NCBI GenBank assembly: GCA_020631735.1
Contig: CM036199.1
Span: forward strand, 17,069,955-17,133,954
Reading direction: 5' to 3'
Length of the DNA: 64,000 nucleotides
DNA from: Saccharum officinarum
Lineage: Eukaryota; Streptophyta; Magnoliopsida; Poales; Poaceae
Under the pieces are notes generated by a model. That model was not told the origin of the DNA and ran no database searches. It saw nothing but the letters and a program-made list of their open reading frames with translations. Position numbers and translations under genes: made by a program. Shown one piece after another: positions 45,701 through 57,579 of this stretch (position 1 is the stretch's first letter; each line of letters opens with the position of its first letter).

Positions 45701-48700
45701 AAGGGAAGCCGAGAATTATGATTCTCTTGCTTAACCATAATTGTGCCTGATTACAAATATTTATACCCTAGGGAAATATTGAGGGAATAATAAAAATATG
45801 CTAATGGGCTACTCTAGCCACTAATGGGCCTGCGCCTGGTATATTGCAAACTGGTCATAACATCTCTCCCCGCTTCGACAAACAGCTCGTCCTCGAGCTG
45901 GACATCGGGGTAGAGGGCCTTGAAATCGTCGAGGGGTTCCCACGTCGCATCCTCATCAGGAAGACCCTGCCACTTGACCAGCAACTTCCAGTTGCCGCGG
46001 CGCAGCTGAGCACGGACGACCCGCTCCGAAGCGGGCAACAGGCGCCCATCCAGGACGGGTGGCACCGCCGCTGGTGTAGCAGGAGGATCGCCACGCCATT
46101 GCTTGAGCAGCCCGACGTGGAAAACATCATGGAGACGTACGCCCTCGGGAAGTTGCAGGCGGTAGGCGACCGGCCCAATGCGTTCCAGAACTCGGAACGG
46201 GCCGGCGTAGCGCGGTCGGAGTTTGCCCTTGGCCGGCGTCGCGAGCGTGTGGGTGGGGCGGTGAAGTAGTCGGAGTAGCACCCAGTCGCCGACGTCGAAG
46301 TCCACAGCCCGGTGGTGCTCGTCGTAGCGGTCCTTGGCGTGCTGCTGCGCCTGAAGGCGTCGCTCCCGGACCTCGACCAGGAAGGCGTCGCGGTCCCGGA
46401 GCATGGTGTCTGCAGCCTCCGTCTCAGCAGTCCCCTCCTGGTGTGGCAGAATGGGAGGCGGGGGGCGACCGTAGACCACCTCGAATGGAGTCGCCCGAAG
46501 CGCCGTGTGGTACGAAGTGTTGTAGCAATATTCCGCCCATGGTAGCCAGTCCACCCACGAGCGCGGTCGATCGCCAGTCGCGCAACGCAAGTACATGGCG
46601 ATTACCTTGTTGACGATCTCAGACTGACCATCAGTCTGGGGGTGGAAGGCCGTGCTGAGTCGCTGCTTCACACCTGCAAGCTTAAATAAATCCCTCCACA
46701 AGTGGCTGGTGAAGACGGGATCACGGTCGCTGACGATGGAGTTGGGGAAGCCGTGAAGCCGGACAATCCCCTCGAAGAAGGCGCGGGCGACCGAAGCGGC
46801 GGTGTAGGGGTGGCTGAGGGCGATGAAGTGCGCGTACTTGGAGAAGCGATCCACCACTGTTAAGATCACGGACTTGCCGTGGACCTTGGGAAGGCCGTCG
46901 ATGAAGTCCATGGAGATGTCGGCCCACACTTGGGACGGCACATCCAGGGGCTGAAGGAGACCAGCCGGCTGCGTCGTGGGCGTCTTGTTGCGCTGGCACA
47001 CGCCGCACGTGCGTACGAAGTCCTGCACAAGCGTGCGGTCGCCGGGAATGTAGAAGCCGCCACGCAGCCGCACAAGGGTTTTCTGAACGCCCTCGTGGCC
47101 CACGGTGTGCGCCAGGGTCACCACCTGGTGGCGCAAGTCCTGCAGGTCGGGGACGTAGACGCGTTTGCCGTGGAGGAGGAAGCCGGTCAACCCGACGCCG
47201 TACTGCTGCGGCGTCGGGTTGAGGAAGTTGAGGATGGACTGCATCGTCAGTCGCATCTCGGCCATGCCATGGCTAAGGTCGACTATGGCCGCCGTCGTCT
47301 GCTCCGGCGTGAAGACAGCGCGCGGCGCCGCCGGGGCGCCCATCGGCAGGGAGGGGTTCGGCACCAGCGCCGATGTGGACGCAGCCGCCTGGAGCGGCGC
47401 GGTGGTGCCGGGCGGCTCCGTCGCGGCGAGCGGAGGCACAGTGGTGGTGGGCAGAGGAATCGACATGGCCAAATCCGATACCAGGTTGATAGGATTACGG
47501 ATCCTACCGGGCTGACTGCGAAGGTTGTAGGGGTGAGAGATTGGTGGGCGAGGTCTGAACGAGCGAGAACGGCGGATCGGCGCCGTGGCGGCGCTACAGT
47601 GCTGCGTTTACTGTTCACGAGATTAGGGCTGAAGGAGGCGGCTAGGGTTTTTAGGTCTCCCAGGCTCCCAGCTCCCTAAGGGAAGCTGAGAATTATGATT
47701 CTCTTGCTTAACCATAATTGTGCCTGATTACAAATATTTATACCCTAGGGAAATATTGAGGGAATAATAAAAATATGCTAATGGGCTACTCTAGCCACTA
47801 ATGGGCCTGCGCCTGGTATATTGCAAACCGGTCATAACAGTTCAAAAGAATGATTATTGGTCTTGTTTTCTCTTAGATCAACAACAGTTTAGCCTTAGAT
47901 CTTTAAAACTCATTGTTGTCAAGTGACAACATCAAAATAGCCTGGCTCCACCCCTGCTAGGTGCTAACAGTATCTTCAAAAGTAAGCTCTGAAACCTAAG
48001 CTGCAAAATTTTGTTCGAATAAGATAATATATGTAGAAAAGCATTTTGAGCCATATCTACAAACCTGTTACCAGGGTTAATAGCTGCATCTGTTTGAATT
48101 CCACCTCCAATTGTCACCCCAGCCTGACTGAAAATATCTCGATTTAAACCACTGATAACACCAACAGTTAGAGTATGGTCAAAACCAAAAGGATTTCCAA
48201 TTGCTAAGCATTGCTGACCAACTCTTAGGGCCAAGGATTGTCCCACATTAATTGGCTTCAAGAGATCTGTAGGAGCATCAACCTATTACATGTCAATGTA
48301 TTAGGTACTAAAGAAACTGATTGACACGAACTTTTCAAATGCAAAGGATGGTGAAATTTAATAAAAACTACTGAACTCAGGTGAATACCAAAAACAGACT
48401 TTGATTAAATTGGTTGGCGAACATGAGATGAAATTTTCTGGTGACAAGAAAGGCTATCAAGCATTCCACCTTCTTTTCACTTTCTACTTTTTCTAAGATT
48501 GGCATTCCTTGGTCCATGCCAATGCCATGTATTTAATCTAGTAACTAGACAGATAATCCAATGGTTAGTGATAAAAATAATAGATTGAGATGCATGTAGA
48601 AGACTGAGTATGCAAAATTGAATAACAATCATGATGACATATACGTGCTGTTTGGTTGTATCTGAGGTAGCACAAATGAAAATGAAACAAAGCTACTTTC

Positions 48701-50558
48701 GTTACCAGCGGGAGACAAATTGAACTACTTCCATTTATGTTTGTGTTACTATGCAAGGAACCAAACAGCACGATACTGGAATGAGACAAAGGTGAGCTAT
48801 GTTGACATTGTAGACTATCTTCAATTCTTCATATACGTCATTATGAATCAACTGCTGATACTTGACTCAGAACCTACCTTAAGAACAGCAAGATCTTTAG
48901 CACGATCTGCACCAACCAATTTGCCTTCAAAATTTTTCTGTATCCTTTCAAGTAGATACAGTAGGCTATTAGTTGGCTTGCATATACAAGAATGCTGGTA
49001 TCTTCGTCATACTTAATTCATCAAAATGTATTACCCTTCGGCAGCAAGAATGTTGACACGTGCAACAACATCACCAGGCTTCGGATTTTTGGAAAGAGCG
49101 CTGCCAACAACTGTAAAGCACAGAAAAGTTGTAAGCTCGTAATGCTCATATACAGTAGAAATGTGATCATCTCAGATTAACATACCATGATAATTAGTAA
49201 CAATATGTCCAGAATCATCCCACACTACACCAGAACCATTTCCTTCAGGGATCTAAAATGAATGAAAAGTTTCATTCAAACAAGTGCTTCGCACACCTTT
49301 ATATTATTATTATTTAAAAAAACACCTTTATATTATTAAAAATCTGTCATTAAACGTTATCTGCAAAAGATACTGATGAGAATAGACTACTCTTGAGCCT
49401 GAACTTAGATCATGTAATTCTTTACCTCCACAACACCAGTAACATTAAGTTGTGGCCGTAGTGTTGCATCAAAAATGTTGACGACTGAGTAAGTATTTGT
49501 TTCAAATAACTCTGCAATCCGTTTCTGCCATTCAGGAGCATGACCCAAAGAAGCGTAAATATATCTTGAGAACAAGCTTATAGGACAAACCAAGCACGTA
49601 GGTCCAACTGAACACTGACCTCAGTTGGAAATAATGGCCCAGATGGAAAAATCTTAGGAGTCACATCCTCGATTTTGACAGACGTATCACCCAAAGCAAG
49701 TGCTGCAGTAAGAAAATGGCAAATTAAAAGAGCGCATATACCATGGACAATTAAAAAGCAACCTATTGCAAAGAGGAAATTGTTTGGTCATTGTGAAAGG
49801 TACTGAGAGTATTTCTAAGAACACCTAAATTACGATGTCACTTGGTCCGAACCTGGAAAGTACCTTGAAGAATGTAAGCTAAGACAAAAGGCCGACAGAG
49901 CAATAAGCTTCCTCTTTGAGACAAGCAATGAGGCTTTGCTTGACATTGCACCAAGATCACATGTTGTCCTCATTGACCTTGAAGATTCAGAAACAAAAAT
50001 AAAGAGATGAATCCAGTGACCAGCTAACAAGAAAAATCAAATGATAATAAAACTAAAATCTATGCAAACCGTTAGCAACTGCAGAGAGTGAGAAGAAGTA
50101 GAAATGGTATGTCGAGTACGAGTATTATATATTATATAATATAACAGAACATGAACACGCTCTTATCTTGTAGCAACCACAACCACTTATCAGATGCCAA
50201 ACTTAAGTACGGAACTAGTATATCCCAGGTGGCACAACCGACAGCACACTTCACACGGAGACGAACAAAAAGAATGAGAATTAAAAGTTGGAATGCAAAC
50301 ACCAAGTACAAACACGAGCAAAGTATGTAGCAACCCAGAACTGCTTGATTCCGCCGATCAAAATCATGTCGCCCAAAAAAAAACAATCCTGGTGGGTGGA
50401 AACAAGCTGTCAGACCTTGGAGGCGCTTCCTCGGTGTCGTCAGTGTCGTGGGTTGCCGAGGCGACGCCCTCGACGACAACCCTCCGGCGGCTGACGCTCC
50501 TGGCCGCGGCATGCGCAGCGGGCGCGTTGGTGGACGGTCCGCAGGGTAGGCACTGCAT
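42725..50558 (-). CDS. DEG8: DEG8-type chloroplast lumen serine protease, 13 exons
   Basis: Exons, right to left: 50416-50558, 49853-49977, 49620-49702, 49426-49524, 49186-49252, 49035-49110, 48878-48944, 48065-48282, 44494-44561, 43823-43902, 43177-43263, 42964-43071, 42725-42853. All join in frame to 449 residues, as expected for DEG8. The start has a plastid-type leader, then [12 protein letters not shown] and RYFPALA as a lumen-targeting segment. The trypsin-like triad is seen: His in VTNYHV, Asp in RAKDLAVLK, Ser in GNSGGPLLD (its codon is split by intron 8). One PDZ domain follows ([18 protein letters not shown]) to the end. DEG8 works with DEG5 in the thylakoid lumen in photosystem II D1 turnover. 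Intron 8 is 3.5 kb because of a gypsy insertion. A second in-frame ATG at 50702 would add 48 residues. No coding lesion seen. Confidence 0.92.
45136..45334. mobile_element. Stowaway-like MITE in DEG8 intron 8
   Basis: CTCCATCTGTCCAAGAATGA at the left pairs loosely with the complement of TCATACTTGAACGGAGGTAG at the right, next to TA on both sides. A more decayed copy than the one at 26874. Confidence 0.7.
45518..45862 (-). repeat. 3' LTR of the intronic gypsy element
   Basis: TGATAGGATTACGG to GGTCATAACA on the plus strand (TG...CA in both directions); preceded by GTTCA. Confidence 0.92.
45814..47466 (-). CDS. Gypsy leader-integrase-chromodomain fusion ORF
   Basis: A 550-codon ORF from ATG at 47466. 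Residues 1-100 are a Pro/Ala/Thr-rich leader and a short segment ([19 protein letters not shown]) like the start of a gag. It passes directly into the integrase zinc finger ([15 protein letters not shown]...CGVCQRNK), the catalytic core with D,D-35-E ([26 protein letters not shown]), the GPF-type C-terminal part ([13 protein letters not shown]) and a chromodomain ([19 protein letters not shown]), ending at 45814, about 50 bases inside the 3' LTR. Protease, reverse transcriptase and RNase H are absent without loss of frame. A full element would have about 1400 codons. It could supply integrase but not copy itself; a parent element in trans is inferred. Confidence 0.9.
   Translation of the reverse strand: MSIPLPTTTVPPLAATEPPGTTAPLQAAASTSALVPNPSLPMGAPAAPRAVFTPEQTTAAIVDLSHGMAEMRLTMQSILNFLNPTPQQYGVGLTGFLLHGKRVYVPDLQDLRHQVVTLAHTVGHEGVQKTLVRLRGGFYIPGDRTLVQDFVRTCGVCQRNKTPTTQPAGLLQPLDVPSQVWADISMDFIDGLPKVHGKSVILTVVDRFSKYAHFIALSHPYTAASVARAFFEGIVRLHGFPNSIVSDRDPVFTSHLWRDLFKLAGVKQRLSTAFHPQTDGQSEIVNKVIAMYLRCATGDRPRSWVDWLPWAEYCYNTSYHTALRATPFEVVYGRPPPPILPHQEGTAETEAADTMLRDRDAFLVEVRERRLQAQQHAKDRYDEHHRAVDFDVGDWVLLRLLHRPTHTLATPAKGKLRPRYAGPFRVLERIGPVAYRLQLPEGVRLHDVFHVGLLKQWRGDPPATPAAVPPVLDGRLLPASERVVRAQLRRGNWKLLVKWQGLPDEDATWEPLDDFKALYPDVQLEDELFVEAGRDVMTSLQYTRRRPISG
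47472..47486 (-). other. Primer binding site of the gypsy element
   Basis: On the minus strand TGGTATCGGATTTGG starts just after the 5' LTR and matches the start of the initiator tRNA-Met complement (TGGTATC.GA). Confidence 0.7.
47487..47839 (-). repeat. 5' LTR of the intronic gypsy element
   Basis: Eight bases longer than its partner because CCCAGGCT is duplicated in the CTCCCAG segment near 47665. Ends in CATAACA, then GTTCA. Confidence 0.92.
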
Positions 50559-50915
50559 CAGAGGTGGGGGAGGATTCGTGCCCGTGTGTGGCGCACGAGC
50601 TGCAATCTTTGGGAGTTTGGGGAATGGGGATAGAAGCTGGAGGGCGGCGTTTGGCACCTCTGTTCTCTTGCCTCCACCGCTCCACGGCCCCACCGCTTGC
50701 ACCTGTAGCTAATCATGGGCCGCAATGGGCTTCTAGGCCGAGACCCCTTGCTCTGTTTACGTGCGATTATTTGCTACCGTCGGATGCAAACGGATAGCAT
50801 CGGACGTTCGGACGTTCCTATGGCGTAGGGAACTCAAGTTCAGATGAACTCTGGATCCCTCGTTCCCTCGTTCTTCCCCCTCGCCTCCATGCCGCCGGCC
50901 TAACCGACCAATCCC
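50559..50915. promoter_or_regulatory. Shared promoter region between DEG8 and SUV3
   Basis: Only 357 bases separate the two divergent start codons. The part around 50700-50860 is not coding and holds no clear TATA box on either strand, as usual for housekeeping plant genes. Both products act in organelles, so shared control is plausible but inferred. If DEG8 starts at 50702, the gap is 213 bases. Confidence 0.6.
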
Positions 50916-53900
50916 ATGGCCGCCGCCACCGCCATTGCCGCGGCGCTTCTCCGCCGCTCCACCTCCACCCCGCACCACCGGTTCATACTCCCTCTCCTCT
51001 CTCACCTCCACCGCCCCTTGCCGCAACCCCCGTCCCCATGGCTCCCACCCCAGCACCGCTTCTTCTCCACCGGCGACGCAGCCGGCGATCCCACCCAGAA
51101 ACCGCCGCCGTCTCTTGACCCGAAGCAGCTATGGCGCGAGCTATCCGCCTCGGACCCCGCCGCCGGCTCCTCCCGCCTGCCGAAGGCCACGTGGGACGCC
51201 GTGGTGGGCCTCGTCCGCGGCTTCGCCAAAAGTCCGGCCATGTCCGACCAGGCGCTCGCGCTCTACGTCCCCTCATCCGCCTTCCCCTCCTACGCCCGCC
51301 GCTTCCGCGCGTTCCTCCTCCCGCGGCTCTCCCGGGAGTCCGCGGCGCACCTCCTCTCGCTCCCTGCGGAGGACGCGCACGAGCTCCTCCTCCCGGCCTT
51401 CGCCGAGTTCTGCGTCTCCAACTTCGCGGACGAGCTGAGGCAGCACAGGTCGGTCATGGCCGCGGCCGACCTCACGGCGCCGCACACCTGGTACCCCTTC
51501 GCGCGCGCCATGCGCCGCCGTATCGTGTACCACTGCGGGCCCACCAACAGCGGCAAGACGCACAACGCGCTCACCCGCTTCGCCGCAGCCAAGTCTGGGG
51601 TCTACTGCAGCCCGCTCCGTCTCCTCGCCATGGAGATCTTCGACAAGGTTAATGCCCTCGGTGTCTACTGCAGCCTGCGCACTGGACAGGAGCTTAAGGA
51701 TGTGCCTTTCGCCAACCATGTCGCCTGTACCATTGAAATGGTGTCCACTGAGGAGCTCTACGAAGTCGCTGTGGTTGATGAGATACAGATGATGGCTGAC
51801 CCTGTCAGGGGCTTTGCATGGACGCGCGCTGTGCTTGGGCTCAAGGCAGATGAGATACACCTCTGCGGTGACCCTAGCGTGCTCAAGCTTGTCCGGAAGA
51901 TTTGTGCAGATACTGGGGATGATTTGGTGGTGCATCAATATGAGCGATTCAAGCCTCTTGTTGTTGAGGCGAAGACACTTCTTGGGGACCTCAAGAATAT
52001 CCGCTCTGGTGACTGCGTTGTTGCTTTCTCACGCAAGGAGATATTCGAGGTGAAGCTGGCAATTGAGAAGTTTACAAAGCACAAGTGTTGTGTTATTTAT
52101 GGAGCTCTGCCACCAGAGACACGACGACAACAAGCAAAGCTGTTCAACGAGCAGGATAATGAGTATGATGTGCTTGTAGCAAGTGATGCAGTCGGTATGG
52201 GGCTGAACCTTAACATTAGGAGGGTTGTGTTCTATAGCTTGGCCAAATACAATGGGGAAAGAATGGTACCAGTTCCTGCTTCACAGGTGAAGCAGATTGC
52301 TGGTCGTGCTGGTCGGAGGGGCAGTGTTTACCCAGATGGACTCACAACAACTTTCTTGAAGGATGATTTAGATTATTTGATTCAGTGCCTGCAGCAGCCA
52401 TTTGAGGAGGCACAGAAAGTTGGTCTTTTTCCTTGCTTTGAGCAAGTGGAAAAGTTTGCCAGCCAATTCCCTGACCTTGCTTTCACTGATCTGTTGGATA
52501 AATTCCGTGATACTTGTCGCATCGATAAGACATACTTCATGTGCCAGCAGGACGGTATCAAGAAGGTTGCTAATATGCTTGAGAGGGTGCAGGGACTATC
52601 CCTCAAGGATCGCTACAATTTTTGCTTTGCTCCAGTAAATATAAGGGATCCAAAAGCCATGTACCATCTTCTGAGATTTGCCACTAACTATTGCCAAAGC
52701 CGTCGTGTTAGCATCGCAATGGGAGTGCCAAGGGGTTCTGCAAGAAATGACGCTGAGCTTCTGGACCTTGAGACAAAACATCAGGTCCTATCAATGTATC
52801 TATGGTTGTCACATCATTTTGAGGAAGATAACTTCCCTCACGTGGAGCAAGCTGAGAACATGGCAATAAATATTGCTGATTTACTTGGCAAGTCACTTGC
52901 GAAAGCATGCTGGAAGCCTGAATCAAGACAGCAAGCTAGGGGGCGACGAGAGGACAAGGATGAGTACAATGAGGAAAAGACATCAAATGACAGTGCAAAA
53001 GATGTCTCTACAGATGGTTATGAACGGCCAAGGGCACTTGCTAAAACAATCGTAAGGTATCCAACCCATCCTAACCCCTAAATCCTGCCTTAACAAGTGA
53101 CTTGCCAAGTAATTCAATGTGGAAGAATATACTCGTAAGTTCACCTTTGATTGGAGAATTACCTGTTGTGAACTTACCAATTATGTTAAAATGTAGCTAG
53201 TATGCCCCTCCCCCCATCCTGACATCACTTTTAGCTGGAAATTGTCCTTCGCCTTGCAGTATGTTCAGAGCTTGTACCTTTTATGGTCCCTTGCTTGTGA
53301 AGTTGCTCAGTGCTCCCAGAAAAAAAAACACTTTAACAAATTTGAGTCCATCTTTAGGTAAATGAGTTAACTTGAAGGTCACGTATGTTTCTTGCCAATG
53401 CTCATGAGTTTTATTGTGGTATATAATGCATATCTCTGAGCAAGCATTGATATATTTCATAACCATATTTTCACACCTGCAAAATAATCACACTATGAAC
53501 CACCAAGAGAAGTCCATATATCCTTGTCGGCTTGTCGCTACAAAATCTCACCAGGATAGACAATGTATTGATTTCATGAACCTGTAACTTGTGGTATCTT
53601 TAGATTTGTTCTGGATGGGTCATGAACTCATGATAGCTGTGTATTATTATGTGACATTAATGGCATGTCAATTCTAAAAACAGCTTCAGTGGACAGGTTC
53701 AAACGGAAAAATCTAGTGCGCTCATCTACGGTTGTCGAACTTCAAGTTGCTAGTGTGCTAGATTTTCTTAGTGGTACTTGTCTGTAGAATGGAGCTGATT
53801 GATAACTCAGTGATTTTTGTACAGCTGTCATGCTTGTAGTATCTTACGCATGTTTTATTAGCTAATAAAATTAGTTGCAATATGCCAAATTCCCTATCAT

Positions 53901-54239
53901 ACACTTTACACTTTTCAGTGTGCACCATGCAGCGGAACAGCAAACAGTTAATAAACAGTGTTATGTTTTTTTTATTATTTGAAAGCTGCTTGCTGTGATT
54001 AAGCTCACTTAAGTTTTCTGATCATATTTCCCCAAAAGGGTAACATTCATTAGCATTTCCTGTGATCATTCTTTTGAGAGTTATAGTTCCCTGACTAGAA
54101 TAAGGTGCCTCAATATTTTGTTGTGTCGATTGTGGATGTCTTGTAGTTCCATGACTTTTCATTGAGATATCTCAGTTATCTATGTTTTGTTCCATTTTGC
54201 AGGAAATGGCAAGATAAGGTCAACCTCCTCCTTCCTTGA
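50916..54239 (+). CDS. SUV3: SUV3-type mitochondrial ATP-dependent RNA helicase
   Basis: Exon 1 is 50916-53056; exon 2 54203-54239 (donor CGTAAG|GTATCC, acceptor TTTTGCAG|GAAATGG) gives a 725-residue protein ending [12 protein letters not shown]. Without splicing the ORF reads on to 53081 (721 residues, ending YPTHPNP). The N-terminus is Arg/Ser-rich, a mitochondrial presequence. Helicase motifs: GPTNSGKT (I), VVDEIQMM (II), [36 protein letters not shown] (V) and [10 protein letters not shown] (VI); then the C-terminal SUV3 region, and a charged tail. SUV3 unwinds RNA in mitochondria for degradation and surveillance. No lesion is seen. Read divergently from DEG8. The final intron of 1146 bases is my choice because it restores phase exactly. 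Confidence 0.9.
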
Positions 54240-57205
54240 ACTTTGCGGCTTGAAATTCTCATGGGGTGATCAAACCCAAATGGATGCTACGAAAACACCC
54301 TCTTGAGCCAAGTTAGGACAACTAGATCAATTGCAAACGCCTGGAAAGTTTAATGCTATGGCATGCCGTGGCCATTTTCTCAGATTTGACTTCAGCGAAT
54401 TTTGTCTGTTTGGAGCTTGGGTGGAAAGACTCTGAAGCCTGCAAGTTGTGCTGCAGCATTTGCATCAATGGACCCTATTCCAATGGCGCCACGGGAGATT
54501 TATGTTAACTTGCTGTTGTGCAAGAGTAGATTGCACGGCAATGAACAACCTGATGCAGGCCAATAAGTTAACCACAGTTAAATTAGTTTTTGTCTGTGCT
54601 AGTACATTAGATTTGTGGTATACGACAGTTTTCATTGATTATTATCCAGGATGTTTGTGGTTATGCAGTGACCCTCGATGCTTCTTATCCTGTAACATTT
54701 GGAGAGCACAATAGTCTTATATGCCTTGCAGCATTTTCACTTGGTGTGTGTTTTTTGGATTTTATAGACAGAGTTTTTGTAACTGTAGTTCTATATATAT
54801 GGTTGTCTATAACCAATGAAACTGTCAAACTGATGGGTTTGGATGGGGATCCTGCACTGAGTGCAGATATAGATTTATTTTTCTTGTTTGTAAGGGTAAA
54901 TGGCATGTGTTAGGATATAATTAGTATCATATGATGATGTAAACCCGTGCCCATTGAGACTACAAGAGGTAATCTGACCGGAGTTTAAACTGTTTTGTTG
55001 ATCCGAGTTTAGTGTTTCACTAGAAAACCAGGCACGGCTTTGCCGCGCCCTCCATGGAGCTGGTCAATCCATCTTTGCAGGTTGGGTCTTGCAAATGTAG
55101 GTAGAAAACTGAATTGGAACTATCAATCCACTGCAAAAAGGGCCATTGAACTTGATAAAAGTTTGTGATGCTTTCTGCAAAACTCAGTGGTTGAGAGGGC
55201 GAGGAAGAAAGAAATTTGTAATACTTTTCTGATTTTTTATTTTTCATCTTGAGTTTTCGTCAGGCTGCATCACATCATGCAGATCGTTTGTAGGTAAGTT
55301 GAAGTCATAATCAAGCTATGCAGAACTAACAGGAGACCAAACTACCTTACTGGAGGCTTCGGTTTAAACAGAGCACATAAATCTGGGATGGGTGTGTCAT
55401 ATTTGTCACTGTGTGTACATACACGGTCTATTCGCTTAAGATTATCAGCCAGATCAGCCAGCCATTCAGCAGTGTTTTTCTCTCACAAAAAACCATTGTT
55501 GATTGCTCCTGCATATCAGAGTTCCGAGTATAGGTTTTTAATTTAATTGGGTTAATACAATTATGAAAACAAAACAAGGACAGATATTGGTAGCAGGAAA
55601 TAAACTTTAGATTTGCTCGGTTGCTCTCTTCAGGTAAAAGTTACTATATCTTCTCTGCAGGTTACTAAATCTTCTTTTCAAAACAACATTGATGCTGATA
55701 AAGAGACATGGTATAACATGAGAAATCATTAAACTTTTCTTTGTTAAGATGTTGACATCAAATTTGTTCATGTTTTCAGTGGTATAGTCAACTTCACAAT
55801 TTGTGAATGAGGTCCCTGAAATGGTTAGATATAACATTGACCATATTTATATTTTAGGTAAAAGTTTATGCCTAAACGAAATTAACTCTTGTTTACAACT
55901 AAGTTTGGCACAATGGTTGTGGGTCGACAGGAGAACCAAACAGGACGAAGTATTAGAAGATGATGGTCATAAGATCCAAAATTTGTCTAGTTCATTGTAT
56001 TCATCAGAGTGCTCCAAATGTAGCGGGATGAAGAGTATAAGAACATCATTCTGTACATTGTATCCCAGTTTCAATAACTGCAAAACAAGCAGTAGTTTTA
56101 CTTTTGTGTTTTGTCCCTTGCTAAAAACACTTCATTCCAAAGTGACAGTTATCACAGCTGGCATTCTTTGATGATAATGAATTTCGGAGAACAGAAACTG
56201 CAGCTTGTCAGAACTCATAGTGCATTAGTAAGCTCTAATTAATTCTCGTTTTTGTGGGAAACTAAAAGCTGGATAGATCCCACTTGAGCTGAATCCGATA
56301 TCACATAGAACAGATTGACCTGCCGCTTATTCCATTCAAACAGTCTCAAAGAAGGACTTAATAAGAGCTTAGCTTAAAGCATGAGTAATCCAAGTAGCTG
56401 ATGTGCAACTAAAGAATAGCAAAGTATGAGCATGAGTGATTTTGTAGTTAAAATAGCTCAAATGCAAAAGGGAGTTTCACCACTATTGGTTTGGGTAGGC
56501 CCTCTAATTTTCTCATCAGTACCCAATGAGAACCGTAATATCAGAGTTTATGAGTATCTGAAATTAGAACTATAGTAATGCCAGCATTTAGGAGCATTCG
56601 CAGAACCTCAAGTTGGCTTCACCTGAAACTTTCTCTTCCCCGTGACTTGAACCAATGACAGAAGATTAATAGTAGCACTACCAATTGCTCAAGAGAGAGT
56701 TGTACATCAACACCATTTGACTGGAAGTAAGTTTATATCTTATCTATATTTAATACCATAAGATTTATACAAATAACATATATCTGTCTCCCGGTCGATT
56801 GAAACAAAGTGGATTAACAGTTGGGAGTACTGTTGCTCATGTCGCTTTCTTCTATGGAATCAACTTCTTGCTGCTGCCCCTTTCAAAAAAAAAACTTCTT
56901 GCTGCTGCCTATTCTTTTGCATGGTTAACTTGGAAGATAAAAGGCCAAAAAGGGTACGAGACCTCAAGTGACATCACGGATTAAAAAAAAGGCAGGAGTG
57001 GTAGGGTGGTGAGCCATGATTTCTCTGGAACTCGCTGCAGGTGACCAGAAGCCACTAACGACAGAGCCATGTTAGCCATAGGATATAGTTAGCAGAGACT
57101 TTAAGTATGACGTGGCCCAACGAGATGCATGAGCTTGAACTCAGGTTTCGAAAGGCAAAGAAGATGGCAAGCCAGTTTCTGTTTTGTTTGTGGAATTCTG
57201 TCCCA
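54240..57205. other. 3' flank of SUV3 and intergenic DNA, no gene recognised
   Basis: Likely SUV3 3' untranslated region to about 54900, then AT-rich DNA. Short ORFs (for example minus 55020-55247 and plus 55803-56171) have no motif or splice support. A MITE fragment lies at 55428-55500. Confidence 0.5.
55428..55500 (+). mobile_element. Fragment of a MITE with CAGCCATTCAGCAGTGTTTTTCTC
   Basis: CTATTCGCTTAAG, CAGCCAGCCATT and AGTGTTTTTCTCTCAC are shared with the complete small MITE at 58823-58938; the right half is absent here. Confidence 0.6.
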
Positions 57206-57553
57206 GCGTTTGGATCCCTAGAATTCATTCAAATAATTATATTTTAGACATTGATTAATTAAATTAATATAGTTGTATATGGAATATATTTATATATTTA
57301 TTGTTAGGCATACAAGAGACATACTTATACGTTGCATTTCTATTAAAGGAAAATGAGTTAAAGAGCGTGCTATAAGTTAGAGAGTAGAATTATAGCATAG
57401 TAATCTACAGAATCTATTTTCATCTCCCACCCTATGAATTTGAGATGGTCTTATATGTGAGCTTGGGAATATTATGCAGTGTCAAATTTCAAGCCAAATA
57501 GCCTAATCCATTAAGTAGATTTCAATTCCTCTAAAATGAAGGGATCCAAACAT
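57206..57553. mobile_element. MITE with GTTTGGATCCCT ends
   Basis: GTTTGGATCCCTAGAATTCA at the left pairs with the complement of TGAAGGGATCCAAAC at the right. The interior is very AT-rich (ATTAATTAAATTAATATAG) and has no ORF. Target duplication not determined. Confidence 0.6.
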
Positions 57554-57579
57554 CCCCTAATAGTAATACGGTAATGCTC

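Larger units (their letters stand above)
45518..47839 (-). mobile_element. 2.3-kb internally deleted Ty3/gypsy chromovirus in DEG8 intron 8
   Basis: Two LTRs (45518-45862 and 47487-47839) are nearly identical; the differences I see are two substitutions and an 8-base duplication (CCCAGGCT), so the insertion is young. GTTCA flanks both sides (45513-45517, 47840-47844). On the minus strand: 5' LTR, primer site TGGTATCGGATTTGG, one ORF, a purine tract (GGGGAGAGA) and the 3' LTR. The ORF encodes integrase and a chromodomain but no protease, reverse transcriptase or RNase H. It lies in the same direction as DEG8, so its LTR signals could act on the DEG8 transcript. Confidence 0.92.

Noticed and set aside
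46879..47679. 266-codon plus-strand ORF
   Set aside because: Antisense of the gypsy integrase frame and LTR; the minus-strand frame shows the integrase domains.
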